64,000 bases of DNA. Source: Niastella caeni. GTDB taxonomy: Bacteria > Bacteroidota > Bacteroidia > Chitinophagales > Chitinophagaceae. A program made the position numbers and the translations under genes. Location of the stretch: contig NZ_STFF01000003.1 in NCBI RefSeq assembly GCF_004834005.1, positions 620,001 to 684,000 on the forward strand, given 5' to 3'. Under the pieces are notes generated by a model that made no database searches, was not told where the DNA came from, and saw only the letters and a program-made list of their open reading frames with translations. Shown piece after piece: positions 26,261 to 33,333 of this stretch; positions within the stretch are counted from its first letter, which is position 1; every line of letters starts with the position of its first letter.

Positions 26261-26893
26261 CTACAGCGTTTTATTCCTATGCCACGATACAAATGGCAAC
26301 ACATGGATCGATTGATGGTTATTGGCTGCACTGATAAATGTGCGGCCCAATTTTTCATACTCCATCCACATACCCCATAACGGCTTGTTCTTTTCATCTA
26401 ACAAAACACCATTGGGATCGTACAATTCTTCTGGCGGACTAACGGTAAATTCTTTATCGAATGACTGAACAAAGCCTCTCCAGAAAGTTACCGCCAGCAA
26501 CCAATGGTTATAGTCTTCCCATAACTCTTTAGAGAAGCCTTTCTTTTTTTTATCGGGCAGTTGACCGTTATATGTTATCCAGGGTTTGCGCAGAATGAGG
26601 CGGCGCTCGTGTATGATCTTCTTAATTACATCGGCCGCTCCATTTTGACCGGCAAGCAAATGCGTTATTTGCTCCGTTACTTTTTTCAACGATTGCTCCA
26701 GTTCGTTTTGCACAACCGGGATCACATTGCCATCCGGTTCGATCTTTACATCCTGCAGATAGTGCAGGAAAAAATCGAGGTAATGCAATTCAATTAAAAA
26801 ATTCGGATATGCAATCGGAGCGCCCTGCCACCATTTCTTCCATAGATTGTCAGCAATCTCCAATACCCGTGGCTTTGTAAGGGTAAGGTGCAT
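26261..26893 (-). CDS. Hypothetical protein, 210 residues
   Basis: Starts MHLTLTKPRVLEIADNLWKK and is a mostly helical, Trp-rich soluble protein (KKWWQGAP, NHWLLAVTFWRGFVQ, KPLWGMWMEY). It has no signal peptide, membrane helix or recognised catalytic motif. It is convergent with the GH25 gene (14 bp apart) and has its own upstream -7-like box. Function not recognised. Confidence 0.65.
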   Translation of the reverse strand: MHLTLTKPRVLEIADNLWKKWWQGAPIAYPNFLIELHYLDFFLHYLQDVKIEPDGNVIPVVQNELEQSLKKVTEQITHLLAGQNGAADVIKKIIHERRLILRKPWITYNGQLPDKKKKGFSKELWEDYNHWLLAVTFWRGFVQSFDKEFTVSPPEELYDPNGVLLDEKNKPLWGMWMEYEKLGRTFISAANNHQSIHVLPFVSWHRNKTL

Positions 26894-27041
26894 AATTTCA
26901 AGTTTAACGTTTAATCAATCAGGCCTACCAGGGGCCAGGATACCGCACTATACTACCCGGGATTCAAATCATTATGAATGGTGATTAACAGTCGTAGTGG
27001 ATTGTTAAGGATGCTAAAAATAATCAACTTAGGGTATCACA

Positions 27042-27074
27042 CAAAGTTATGCAAGTACAATATGTTTACCAATA
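27042..27074 (-). promoter_or_regulatory. Candidate promoter, minus strand
   Basis: On the minus strand TAACTTTG (27049-27042) has TTGG about 20 bases upstream, fitting the Bacteroidota TTTG/TAnnTTTG pattern. It points at the 210-residue gene starting at 26893. Confidence 0.35.
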
Positions 27075-27215
27075 CCTTTATCCAATAATTACATTTATTT
27101 TTTTTTACTTTCTTCCTTCCACCGCAACTTCCGTTCAAAAATGAATCCACTATACATACTGATAAATAAAATATTGAATTTTCGCTTTTTTGGCAAAATG
27201 TTTCCCACCCTAAAA

Positions 27216-27248
27216 TTTGGTTGTACATTCTATTGCCGAGTAACTTTG
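27216..27248 (+). promoter_or_regulatory. Candidate promoter of AraC-type gene
   Basis: TTTG (27216-27219), 21 bases, then TAACTTTG (27241-27248): a full match to the Bacteroidota consensus, 78 bp before the ATG at 27326. Confidence 0.5.
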
Positions 27249-27325
27249 TAAGTGAAACAGGGTTATCATTTTATATTTAATTTTTCTAACCGGCACCTGT
27301 AAGGTAAGGACGAAACTTAAAGGTT

Positions 27326-28312
27326 ATGAAAGTCAATTTTGCGGCGTCGAACAATGCAATCACCTTTTCCGATCATCTGCCGGAATTCCTGCAATCATTT
27401 ATCATTCCCGAAGCCACCCGGCAGGCGGCTACCGGCACTTACGGGTACCTCTTTTTTCAGCATATAGATACGCCTACCTTCTCGGTAAAGTACCATTGCT
27501 ATTTATTGAATGAAGACAATAGCGTGGAGATGGCATCGGAGCAGGACATGCTTGAATTGTATTTCAACCTCGATGCGCCGCTCGATTATCACGTAGATGG
27601 CCTGGGCAATTTACTTTTCCCCAAAAACGCTTACAATATATTATATGTGCCCGCGCTAAAGGGCACGCTATATTTTCAAAAAGACCAAAGCCATAAATCC
27701 TTCTCCATTCGAATAAACACCGATTACCTGCATACCTTTGCGCAATACTTTCCCGCCCTGGCCAACCTGCTGAAAAAGATCAGGGCCAAAGAACCGGGCA
27801 TATTATACGAGACCAACCCGGTAGCGCCGCGCGAGGTGATCTCAAACATCAAAGACATATTGGCCTGTAACTACAGCGACAAACTCTTCAAAATATTCCT
27901 GGATGCCAAGCTGATAACAATATTGTTCTTAAGTCTTGAACATAAAACGGCGCCTAAACGAACTCCTGCCAAACTTCGTACAAGCGATATAGCGCTCATA
28001 GAGGCCGTACGACAGTTGCTGTTGGAAAATCTCCACAAAACGTATACCCTGGCCGAACTGGCCACTACAGCAGGCATCAGTGCAACCAAGCTTTCAAAAG
28101 GTTTTATCATGATCGTGGGAAAAACCTGGTTCAGCTACCAGTTGCATGCCCGGATGGAAAAAGCCAAAGAATTGCTGGTAACCACAGAAGATGACGCAGA
28201 TGCTATTGGCATTGAAGTGGGTTACCAGGCATCGCACAGCTTTTCCAAAGCCTTCAAAAAACATTATGGGCTCTCCCCTACCCAATACCGGAACAAATAC
28301 TTCAGAAAGTAA
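27326..28312 (+). CDS. AraC-family transcription regulator, full length
   Basis: 328 residues. The N-terminal ~220 residues form the ligand or dimerisation part (HIDTPTFSVKYHCYLL, DAPLDYHVDGLGNLLFPKN), as in exoenzyme-regulator-like Bacteroidota AraC proteins. The C-terminal ~100 residues carry the double HTH: YTLAELATTAGISATKLSK and DADAIGIEVGYQASHSFSKA, then FKKHYGLSPTQYR. It lies upstream of two short AraC-type DNA-binding domain genes and could be the ancestral or master copy of that group. Confidence 0.9.
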   Translation: MKVNFAASNNAITFSDHLPEFLQSFIIPEATRQAATGTYGYLFFQHIDTPTFSVKYHCYLLNEDNSVEMASEQDMLELYFNLDAPLDYHVDGLGNLLFPKNAYNILYVPALKGTLYFQKDQSHKSFSIRINTDYLHTFAQYFPALANLLKKIRAKEPGILYETNPVAPREVISNIKDILACNYSDKLFKIFLDAKLITILFLSLEHKTAPKRTPAKLRTSDIALIEAVRQLLLENLHKTYTLAELATTAGISATKLSKGFIMIVGKTWFSYQLHARMEKAKELLVTTEDDADAIGIEVGYQASHSFSKAFKKHYGLSPTQYRNKYFRK

Positions 28313-28410
28313 GTTCTCAGTTTTTAGTTTTTAGTTCTCAGTTATTGAGTTATTGAGTTATTAAGTTTTTGCTTAAGGCTTATAGCTTTAGGCTTACGGC
28401 TTACAACTAG
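28313..28410. repeat. Imperfect short-unit repeat tract
   Basis: Iterated units such as TCAGTT/TTTAG, TTATTGAG and GGCTTA/TAGCTTTAG follow each other. It is one of several intergenic tracts of this style in the window (also near 53.3, 56.2, 59.3 and 60.5 kb), each with its own unit. Confidence 0.6.
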
Positions 28411-28427
28411 CGGCAGTTAACTATATT

Positions 28428-28483
28428 GGACAAATAAAATACTATTTAGGACAAATCGTTTTGTGCCAAACAAATTAATTTAC
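28428..28483 (+). promoter_or_regulatory. 21-bp-spaced operator and promoter P1
   Basis: GGACAAAT at 28428 and again at 28449 (exactly 21 bp). The -7-like box TAATTTAC starts at 28476, 26 bp after GAC of the second copy. Same geometry as P2-P4. It precedes the AraC DBD gene at 28528. Confidence 0.5.
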
Positions 28484-28527
28484 AGTTGAAACCGGCCGGC
28501 AAGCAGATGGCCTGAAATTGTAACGTT

Positions 28528-28962
28528 ATGGCACCATCGACTTATCCAGACAACAATGGCAAGGAGCCAACAAAAACGAATGGCATTCTGCCTGTAAACA
28601 ATTACGATCGGCAATCAATTGTGCACGTCTATAATCTCATTACCAAAGATCCTACCCGCAAATTTACCACAGAAGCGTTGGCCTTAGCCGTTGGTATCAA
28701 CCGCAATAAACTGCATTACGGCTTTAAGCAGGTATATGGCACTACTATACATGCCTTGCAGATAGCGTTGCGCATGAAGAAGGCGCAGACGTTACTGGCT
28801 ACTACCCAGCAGCCGTTAAAAACTATAGCCACAACCGTAGGCTACAGCAACAGCAGTGATTTTGGTTATGCGTTTAAAAAAAGGTTCGGGCTTACGCCTA
28901 CGGCCTACCGGAAACAGGCAAGCACTACCTATATGGAAAGTAACGACCACGAGGCAGCGTAA
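28528..28962 (+). CDS. AraC-type DNA-binding-domain-only regulator 1
   Basis: 144 residues: a ~35-residue polar N-terminal extension, then a complete AraC/XylS double HTH (FTTEALALAVGINRNKLHYG and QQPLKTIATTVGYSNSSDF, ending FKKRFGLTPTAYRKQ). There is no room for a ligand-binding domain, so activity must depend on expression level, partner contacts or modification. Its promoter carries two half-sites 21 bp apart. Neighbours are an orphan alpha-CTD gene and a second DBD-only gene. Confidence 0.85.
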   Translation: MAPSTYPDNNGKEPTKTNGILPVNNYDRQSIVHVYNLITKDPTRKFTTEALALAVGINRNKLHYGFKQVYGTTIHALQIALRMKKAQTLLATTQQPLKTIATTVGYSNSSDFGYAFKKRFGLTPTAYRKQASTTYMESNDHEAA

Positions 28963-28963
28963 T

Positions 28964-29021
28964 TTTGTGAGGATTTCGATACCCTTTGTGAAAATTTCCA
29001 TATTCCTAACTTGTAAATTGC
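28964..29021 (+). promoter_or_regulatory. 21-bp-spaced operator and promoter P2
   Basis: TTTGTGA at 28964 and at 28985 (21 bp), each continuing with an AT-rich TTTC(G/C)AT block. The -7-like box TAAATTGC starts at 29014, 26 bp after the second GTG. The ATG at 29026 is only about 12 bp beyond, so the transcript may be leaderless. Confidence 0.55.
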
Positions 29022-29025
29022 ATAT

Positions 29026-29367
29026 ATGGCATACACCAGTAACCAACTACTATTCGCACAAAAGATCATCAAAGGGCTCGATGTAAGACAGTGCAAGGCC
29101 CTTGCACGATGGCTATCGCATCATATTACTACGCTTGAAATTGACGATGCGTTATTTAAAATAAACATTCAGCAATTAAAGCTATCCACAAGAGCATATA
29201 ATGTTTTGATGGATAATAACATCTATACCATCGGGCAATTGCTTAAAACCTCCACTAACTGGGATAATATAAGAAAGCTAAGAGGAGCCGGAGAAAAAGT
29301 GTTACAGGAGTTGAGCGATACTATTAACAGGGTGCGTGAAGGTCAATACAGGCGGATAGCTGACTAA
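29026..29367 (+). CDS. Orphan RNA polymerase alpha-CTD-like protein
   Basis: 113 residues. Residues ~46-102 match the alpha-subunit C-terminal domain: INIQQLKLSTRAYNVLMDNN, IYTIGQLLKTS, KLRGAGEKVLQELSDTI. R56 and N59 align with R265 and N268 of E. coli RpoA, the DNA-contacting residues, and K91 with K298. The N-terminal ~45 residues are helical and do not resemble the alpha N-terminal domain or linker, so it cannot assemble into RNA polymerase by the normal route. Such a free domain could dock on UP elements or on AraC activators, as a decoy or adaptor. It sits between two AraC DBD-only genes and shares their promoter type. Confidence 0.8.
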   Translation: MAYTSNQLLFAQKIIKGLDVRQCKALARWLSHHITTLEIDDALFKINIQQLKLSTRAYNVLMDNNIYTIGQLLKTSTNWDNIRKLRGAGEKVLQELSDTINRVREGQYRRIAD

Positions 29368-29370
29368 GCA

Positions 29371-29450
29371 GCGTTTCGGCCCTTCGGCTTCGCTCAGGGC
29401 AAGCCTGCTCAACGCTTACTGCCCGGCCCTTCGACAACGCTCAGGGCCTG
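29371..29450. repeat. REP-like pair CCCTTCGN-CGCTCAGGG
   Basis: Two copies of CCCTTCGxCxxCGCTCAGGG (near 29380 and 29428) separated by about 30 bp; the ends CCCT and AGGG can pair. Related copies occur at 46440 and 46468. This is a common interspersed palindromic type in Bacteroidota. Confidence 0.6.
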
Positions 29451-29454
29451 CTAA

Positions 29455-29512
29455 TTGGTGAGCTTTTCGATATATTTTGTGAGAATTTCCATATTACACC
29501 CTTGTAACTTGC
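29455..29512 (+). promoter_or_regulatory. 21-bp-spaced operator and promoter P3
   Basis: TTGGTGAGC at 29455 and TTTGTGAGA at 29476 (21 bp), each followed by TTTC(G/C)ATAT. TAACTTGC starts at 29505, 26 bp after the second GTG. From 29476 to 29517 it aligns closely with P2. Confidence 0.55.
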
Positions 29513-29579
29513 ATTATCAATCCGGGACTATGCGTACCCCTACTGCTAAAAACCTGATTTAGTAAGTAAAAAATGCGCC

Positions 29580-29933
29580 ATGCTTCAGAAAATTAAACCT
29601 TATTCGAAGTATGTGCTGGATGCTATCAAATGCATTAAGCAGCACATAGATGCCAATCCATTTCACTACAAGACAGCCGCCGAATTATTAGAACATGTAA
29701 GTGCGCCCAATCGCAACTCCGTTGAAAAAGCCTTTAAAGACGTGTATGGAGCTGGTATAAAAGAATACCAGGTAAGGCAGCGTTTGGAAGCTTCCAAGGA
29801 GTTCCTGTCAGCAGGCATGACCAAGAAGTTAGCAGCCAGTAAATGCCTGTACAGTTCGCAAAGCACGTTTTCGGCGGCATTCAAGAAAGAGTTCAAGATG
29901 ACGCCCACGGAGTGGCAAATGATCTATGCCTGA
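29580..29933 (+). CDS. AraC-type DNA-binding-domain-only regulator 2
   Basis: 117 residues from ATG 29580. They comprise a short helical lead (YVLDAIKCIKQHIDANPFH) and an AraC double HTH (YKTAAELLEHVSAPNRNSVE and MTKKLAASKCLYSSQSTFSA, ending FKKEFKMTPTEWQ). No sensor domain is present. It is more diverged from regulator 1 than expected for a recent duplication. Its promoter P3 shares the 21-bp half-site geometry with P1, P2 and P4. It may activate the operon at 30262. Confidence 0.85.
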   Translation: MLQKIKPYSKYVLDAIKCIKQHIDANPFHYKTAAELLEHVSAPNRNSVEKAFKDVYGAGIKEYQVRQRLEASKEFLSAGMTKKLAASKCLYSSQSTFSAAFKKEFKMTPTEWQMIYA

Positions 29934-29960
29934 TATAACGGTGATGCACTTACCATTTTT

Positions 29961-30026
29961 CGACAACAATTATGCAATTTTCGATAACAATGGTGCAAAA
30001 ATCTATAATGAACGCATGTAACTTTG
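29961..30026 (+). promoter_or_regulatory. 21-bp-spaced operator and promoter P4
   Basis: CGACAACAAT at 29961 and CGATAACAAT at 29982 (21 bp), with ATGCAA at 29972 and GTGCAA at 29993 in the same phase. TAACTTTG, a full -7 consensus, starts at 30019, 26 bp after that GTG. It faces the MauE operon. Lead length to the ATG is about 230 bp. Confidence 0.55.
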
Positions 30027-30261
30027 AGATAGAAAGAAATAAACTTCTTGAAAAGGTTTCCGCCGGTGCGCGCCGGTTATTTAACCGGGGCTAATACGGC
30101 AAATTCAAAAAAATCAAAATGGAATAAAATATATTCCTGTCAACATTAGACACCTCTATACCTGTAGATCATATATCAAATATAAACGCCCCCGCTCCTC
30201 TCCGCCAGTTGGCGGGAGGCCGGGTGGGGTTGAACCATTAAACATTATCAACCATTTAACA
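30027..30261 (+). other. Long leader before the MauE operon
   Basis: About 230 bp between promoter P4 and the ATG at 30262. It contains a GC-rich palindromic segment (CCGCCAGTTGGCGG near 30200), a common interspersed type, but no gene. Confidence 0.4.
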
Positions 30262-30777
30262 ATGGAAGGTCCAGCTATTCAAAAACGGAATGCATTTATG
30301 CGGCTTATCACATTCACCGCGCTTTCAAAATCCACCATAGTAGAAATAATCTCCGTATTGTTTATTATACTGTTCCTGTACACGGGAATCAGTAAACTGA
30401 TGGAGTATGCAGTCTTTAAAGAACAGATTGCCGAGTCGCCAATATTAAAACCTGTCGCCTCCTTTATTGCCTGGGCGCTGCCCCTTACAGAATTCATTGT
30501 ATCACTATTATTAATTATACCCCGCTGGCGATTGAAGGGATTATACGCTTCATTGTTCTTAATGATTGCTTTCACGATATACATTGGCGCCATCATGCTA
30601 TTCAATAAAGAATTACCGTGCAGTTGCGGCGGGATCATCTCCGAACTATCCTGGAACGGGCACCTGATCTTCAATAGCATCTTTATTCTTCTTGCGCTTA
30701 TTGGCGTTCTTTTAGAAAAGAAAATACGGCGATCAATAAAAGCAGATATGGACAAACTCAATGGAGGGAACCAATAA
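30262..30777 (+). CDS. MauE/DoxX-family redox membrane protein
   Basis: 171 residues (160 from the in-frame ATG at 30298, which may be the true start). Four membrane helices (~26-44, ~62-84, ~93-113, ~134-152 in the long form) enclose FLYTGISKLMEYAVFKEQI, and the loop ELPCSCGG contains a Cys pair at 120 and 122, typical of MauE/DoxX proteins that pass disulfides or electrons across the membrane. It is the first gene of an operon with a thioredoxin-like lipoprotein and a four-cysteine exported protein. A role in periplasmic disulfide handling is plausible. Confidence 0.8.
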   Translation: MEGPAIQKRNAFMRLITFTALSKSTIVEIISVLFIILFLYTGISKLMEYAVFKEQIAESPILKPVASFIAWALPLTEFIVSLLLIIPRWRLKGLYASLFLMIAFTIYIGAIMLFNKELPCSCGGIISELSWNGHLIFNSIFILLALIGVLLEKKIRRSIKADMDKLNGGNQ

Positions 30778-30788
30778 AAAGATATTGT

Positions 30789-31655
30789 ATGGAAAATACA
30801 TTCAATGAAAAGATCTATCCAGTTCAGGCGCCAACGCCTGTAATCAATGAGCATGAAGGGGAAGATATGCACCCGGCAACTGGCAACCGGCCACCGGCAA
30901 CCAGTATCACCCGGCTGAGTATCATTATACCGGCCTTTAATGAAGAAAAAACGATCGCGCTGATCCTGGACCGCATCAATGAGGTAAAGCTGTTGAGAAA
31001 TATAGAGAAGGAAGTGATCATTGTAAATGATTGTTCTAAAGACAATACCGAGTTAGCGATCCAAAATTACATCTCTAATAAAACAGACCTGACGATCAAT
31101 TATTTCAAATACATCAAACACGAGGTAAACCAGGGAAAGGGTGCGGCCATCCATACAGGAATAGCCCAGGCAACCGGCGAATACCTGTTGGTACAGGATG
31201 CCGATCTAGAATATGATCCGAGCGAGTACAATACGTTGTTAAAACCAATCATGCTCGCTTCGGCAGATGTGGTGTACGGCTCAAGATTTATGGGCGGCAA
31301 TCCACACCGCATCCTGTTCTTCTGGCATTCGATCGGGAATCGTGTTCTTACGTTCTTATCGAACATGTTCACCAACCTGAATCTAACGGATATGGAAACG
31401 GGTTATAAGATGTTTAGAACCGACATCATACAACGAATTTCCCTTGATGAAAAGCGATTTGGTTTTGAACCGGAAGTGACAGCGAAGATTGCGATGGTGC
31501 CGGGAATACGGATCTATGAAGTAGGCATCAGTTACTATGGAAGAACATTTGCTGAAGGGAAGAAAATTGGGTGGAAGGATGGATTTAGGGCGATATGGTG
31601 TATTGTGAAGTTTGGGTTGTTTAATAATAAAATATTTAACTCAAAGTCCTCGTAG
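30789..31655 (+). CDS. Family 2 glycosyltransferase (DPM1-like)
   Basis: 288 residues with a GT-A fold: SIIIPAFNEEKTIALILDRI, VIIVNDCSKDNTELAI (N80 D81), GKGAAIHTGIAQATGEYLL, VQDADLEYDPSEY with the metal-binding D137-A-D139, and MGGNPHRILF. This text is typical of dolichyl/undecaprenyl-phosphate sugar transferases. There is no C-terminal membrane segment. It is 11 bp after MauE. A short repetitive stretch in residues ~29-38 (PATGNRPPAT) comes from ACCGGCAACTGGCAACC-type micro-repeats. The lipid-linked sugar may serve the two membrane proteins downstream. Confidence 0.85.
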   Translation: MENTFNEKIYPVQAPTPVINEHEGEDMHPATGNRPPATSITRLSIIIPAFNEEKTIALILDRINEVKLLRNIEKEVIIVNDCSKDNTELAIQNYISNKTDLTINYFKYIKHEVNQGKGAAIHTGIAQATGEYLLVQDADLEYDPSEYNTLLKPIMLASADVVYGSRFMGGNPHRILFFWHSIGNRVLTFLSNMFTNLNLTDMETGYKMFRTDIIQRISLDEKRFGFEPEVTAKIAMVPGIRIYEVGISYYGRTFAEGKKIGWKDGFRAIWCIVKFGLFNNKIFNSKSS

Positions 31656-31718
31656 ACAAAAAAACAGGCGACAACAAATTAACCTTCCTATTACTAAGTG
31701 ATTAATATCGAAACAACT

Positions 31719-33272
31719 ATGGACTCAACAGTTATACAAGCCGGCACTACTTCATTCAAGGATTTTCTTTTTAAAGATAAAAGGAATAAAACTATACTGA
31801 TATTGGCAGCTATTGCTATTGTGATACAGTTTGGGATTTTTAAATATTTCTACCCTTATGCTAGTTACATACATGGGGATTCTTTCGCTTACCTTGAAAC
31901 AGCATTCCGTAATTTAGACGTCAATACCTACATGGTAGGATATTCTCGATTTCTACGGTTGTTTAGTGTACTTACAAGTTCTGATTTTGCACTAACTGCC
32001 TTTCAATATCTATCTATACAATTTGGAGCTTTATTCCTGTTATTTACCATTTTTTATTTTTACAAGCCCAGTAAAGTACTTCAATATGTATTGCTATGCT
32101 TCATGGTATTTAATCCGTTGTTCTTACATCTGGGTAATCTGGTAAGCAGCGACTGTTTATTTGCATCATTCAGTCTTACATGGTTTGCATTATTGTTGTG
32201 GATCATTCATCAACCAACAAATAAAATCGTAGTCTTGCATGCCGCAGTTTTATTTCTTGCTTTTACATTCCGATACAATGCCCTGATCTATCCAGTTATA
32301 GCAGCAATCGCTTTTCGCCTTTCCTCACTGCCCTGGCGCAAAAAACTGATGGGCATAGGTGCTGGTTTATTTTTGTGCGGTTTATTCGTGGGATATACCA
32401 GCTATAAATTCAAAAAAATAACCGGTGACTGGCAATATTCACCCTTCAGCGGTTGGCAACTGACTAATAATGCAATGTATACATACAGATATGTAAATAA
32501 AGCCGACCGAAAGCCAGTACCTAAAAAATTCCAGGCATTTGATAACATGGTGCGGCAGTATTTCGACAGTACTCGTGATACTAAAAAATTCCCTGTTGAA
32601 AGTATGAAAGCAAGCACAGTATATATGTGGAGTCCCGGATTTCCGATGATGAAATATCGTGACAGCTTGTTTAAAAAAGATTCTACTGCTTTTGAATTAA
32701 AAAAATGGGCTTCGATGGGTCCGTTTTATAAGGCTTACGGCTTGTATATAATTCGTCAATATCCGCTGGAATTCCTGCAGCACTTTATATGGCCAAACGG
32801 TAATAAATACTACGCTCCTCCTGTAGAATTCTTAGATAGTTATAATTCTGGTAAGGATGAGGTAAATCAAATGGCCAAAGCATGGTTTGGCTATAAAAGC
32901 CTAAAAGTTCGTACGCGAATGAAGGACAACACGGTGTGGGTACTCAATTTCTATCCCATTTTATCAGGAATTATTAACGCAGTCATGTTATTTATGTTAT
33001 TATTCTACTGGACTTTGAAAGGATGGCGAACAAACCCCATTGCAAAAAAAGGCATACTAATTGGCAGTACAGTATGGTTATTGAACGCCGGCTTTACTAT
33101 TGGAGCTTCCTCGGCTGCACTGCGCTTTCAATCTTTCCCGATCCTTCTTACTACCATATTTGTCGCCTTATTAGTGGATTGGTTGTGGAAGGTGGCTATG
33201 ACTACAGAAGTTCCAAAGTTGCATCCCGGAGTTGAAGAAGTGAACCCTGACTTGGCAATGAATGTGAATTAA
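31719..33272 (+). CDS. Multi-membrane protein (GT-C-like), paralogue 1
   Basis: 517 residues from MDSTVIQAGTTSFKDFLF at 31719 (an upstream GTG is less likely). About ten or eleven hydrophobic helices are interspersed with polar loops; the first luminal loop has YASYIHGDSFAYLETAFRN, with Asp residues placed like the acidic catalytic site of GT-C (ArnT/PMT/GT39-like) enzymes. It shares the order of blocks and phrases (NLVSSDCLF, FRYNALIYP, RQYPLEFLQHFIWPN) with the next gene, so they are tandem paralogues. They may glycosylate a periplasmic product using the GT2's lipid-linked donor. The exact family is unproven. Confidence 0.6.
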   Translation: MDSTVIQAGTTSFKDFLFKDKRNKTILILAAIAIVIQFGIFKYFYPYASYIHGDSFAYLETAFRNLDVNTYMVGYSRFLRLFSVLTSSDFALTAFQYLSIQFGALFLLFTIFYFYKPSKVLQYVLLCFMVFNPLFLHLGNLVSSDCLFASFSLTWFALLLWIIHQPTNKIVVLHAAVLFLAFTFRYNALIYPVIAAIAFRLSSLPWRKKLMGIGAGLFLCGLFVGYTSYKFKKITGDWQYSPFSGWQLTNNAMYTYRYVNKADRKPVPKKFQAFDNMVRQYFDSTRDTKKFPVESMKASTVYMWSPGFPMMKYRDSLFKKDSTAFELKKWASMGPFYKAYGLYIIRQYPLEFLQHFIWPNGNKYYAPPVEFLDSYNSGKDEVNQMAKAWFGYKSLKVRTRMKDNTVWVLNFYPILSGIINAVMLFMLLFYWTLKGWRTNPIAKKGILIGSTVWLLNAGFTIGASSAALRFQSFPILLTTIFVALLVDWLWKVAMTTEVPKLHPGVEEVNPDLAMNVN

Positions 33273-33333
33273 CCACAATAGAACTTATTTATTAAAAAAA
33301 TATTATCAAAACCAAAGACATTGTTAATTATCA

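Larger units (their letters stand above)
26894..27325. other. Divergent AT-rich intergenic region with two promoters
   Basis: 432 bp between the 210-residue gene and the AraC-type regulator. Two TAACTTTG boxes are seen, one per strand (listed). The rest is AT-rich with homopolymer runs. No RNA gene or repeat is recognised. Confidence 0.5.

Noticed and set aside
25903-26334. Open plus-strand frame of 143 codons
   Set aside because: Out of frame with the GH25 domain, which has intact motifs in the true frame.
27037-27228. Open minus-strand frame of 63 codons
   Set aside because: AT-rich intergenic text overlapping the promoter of the 210-residue gene; no protein pattern.
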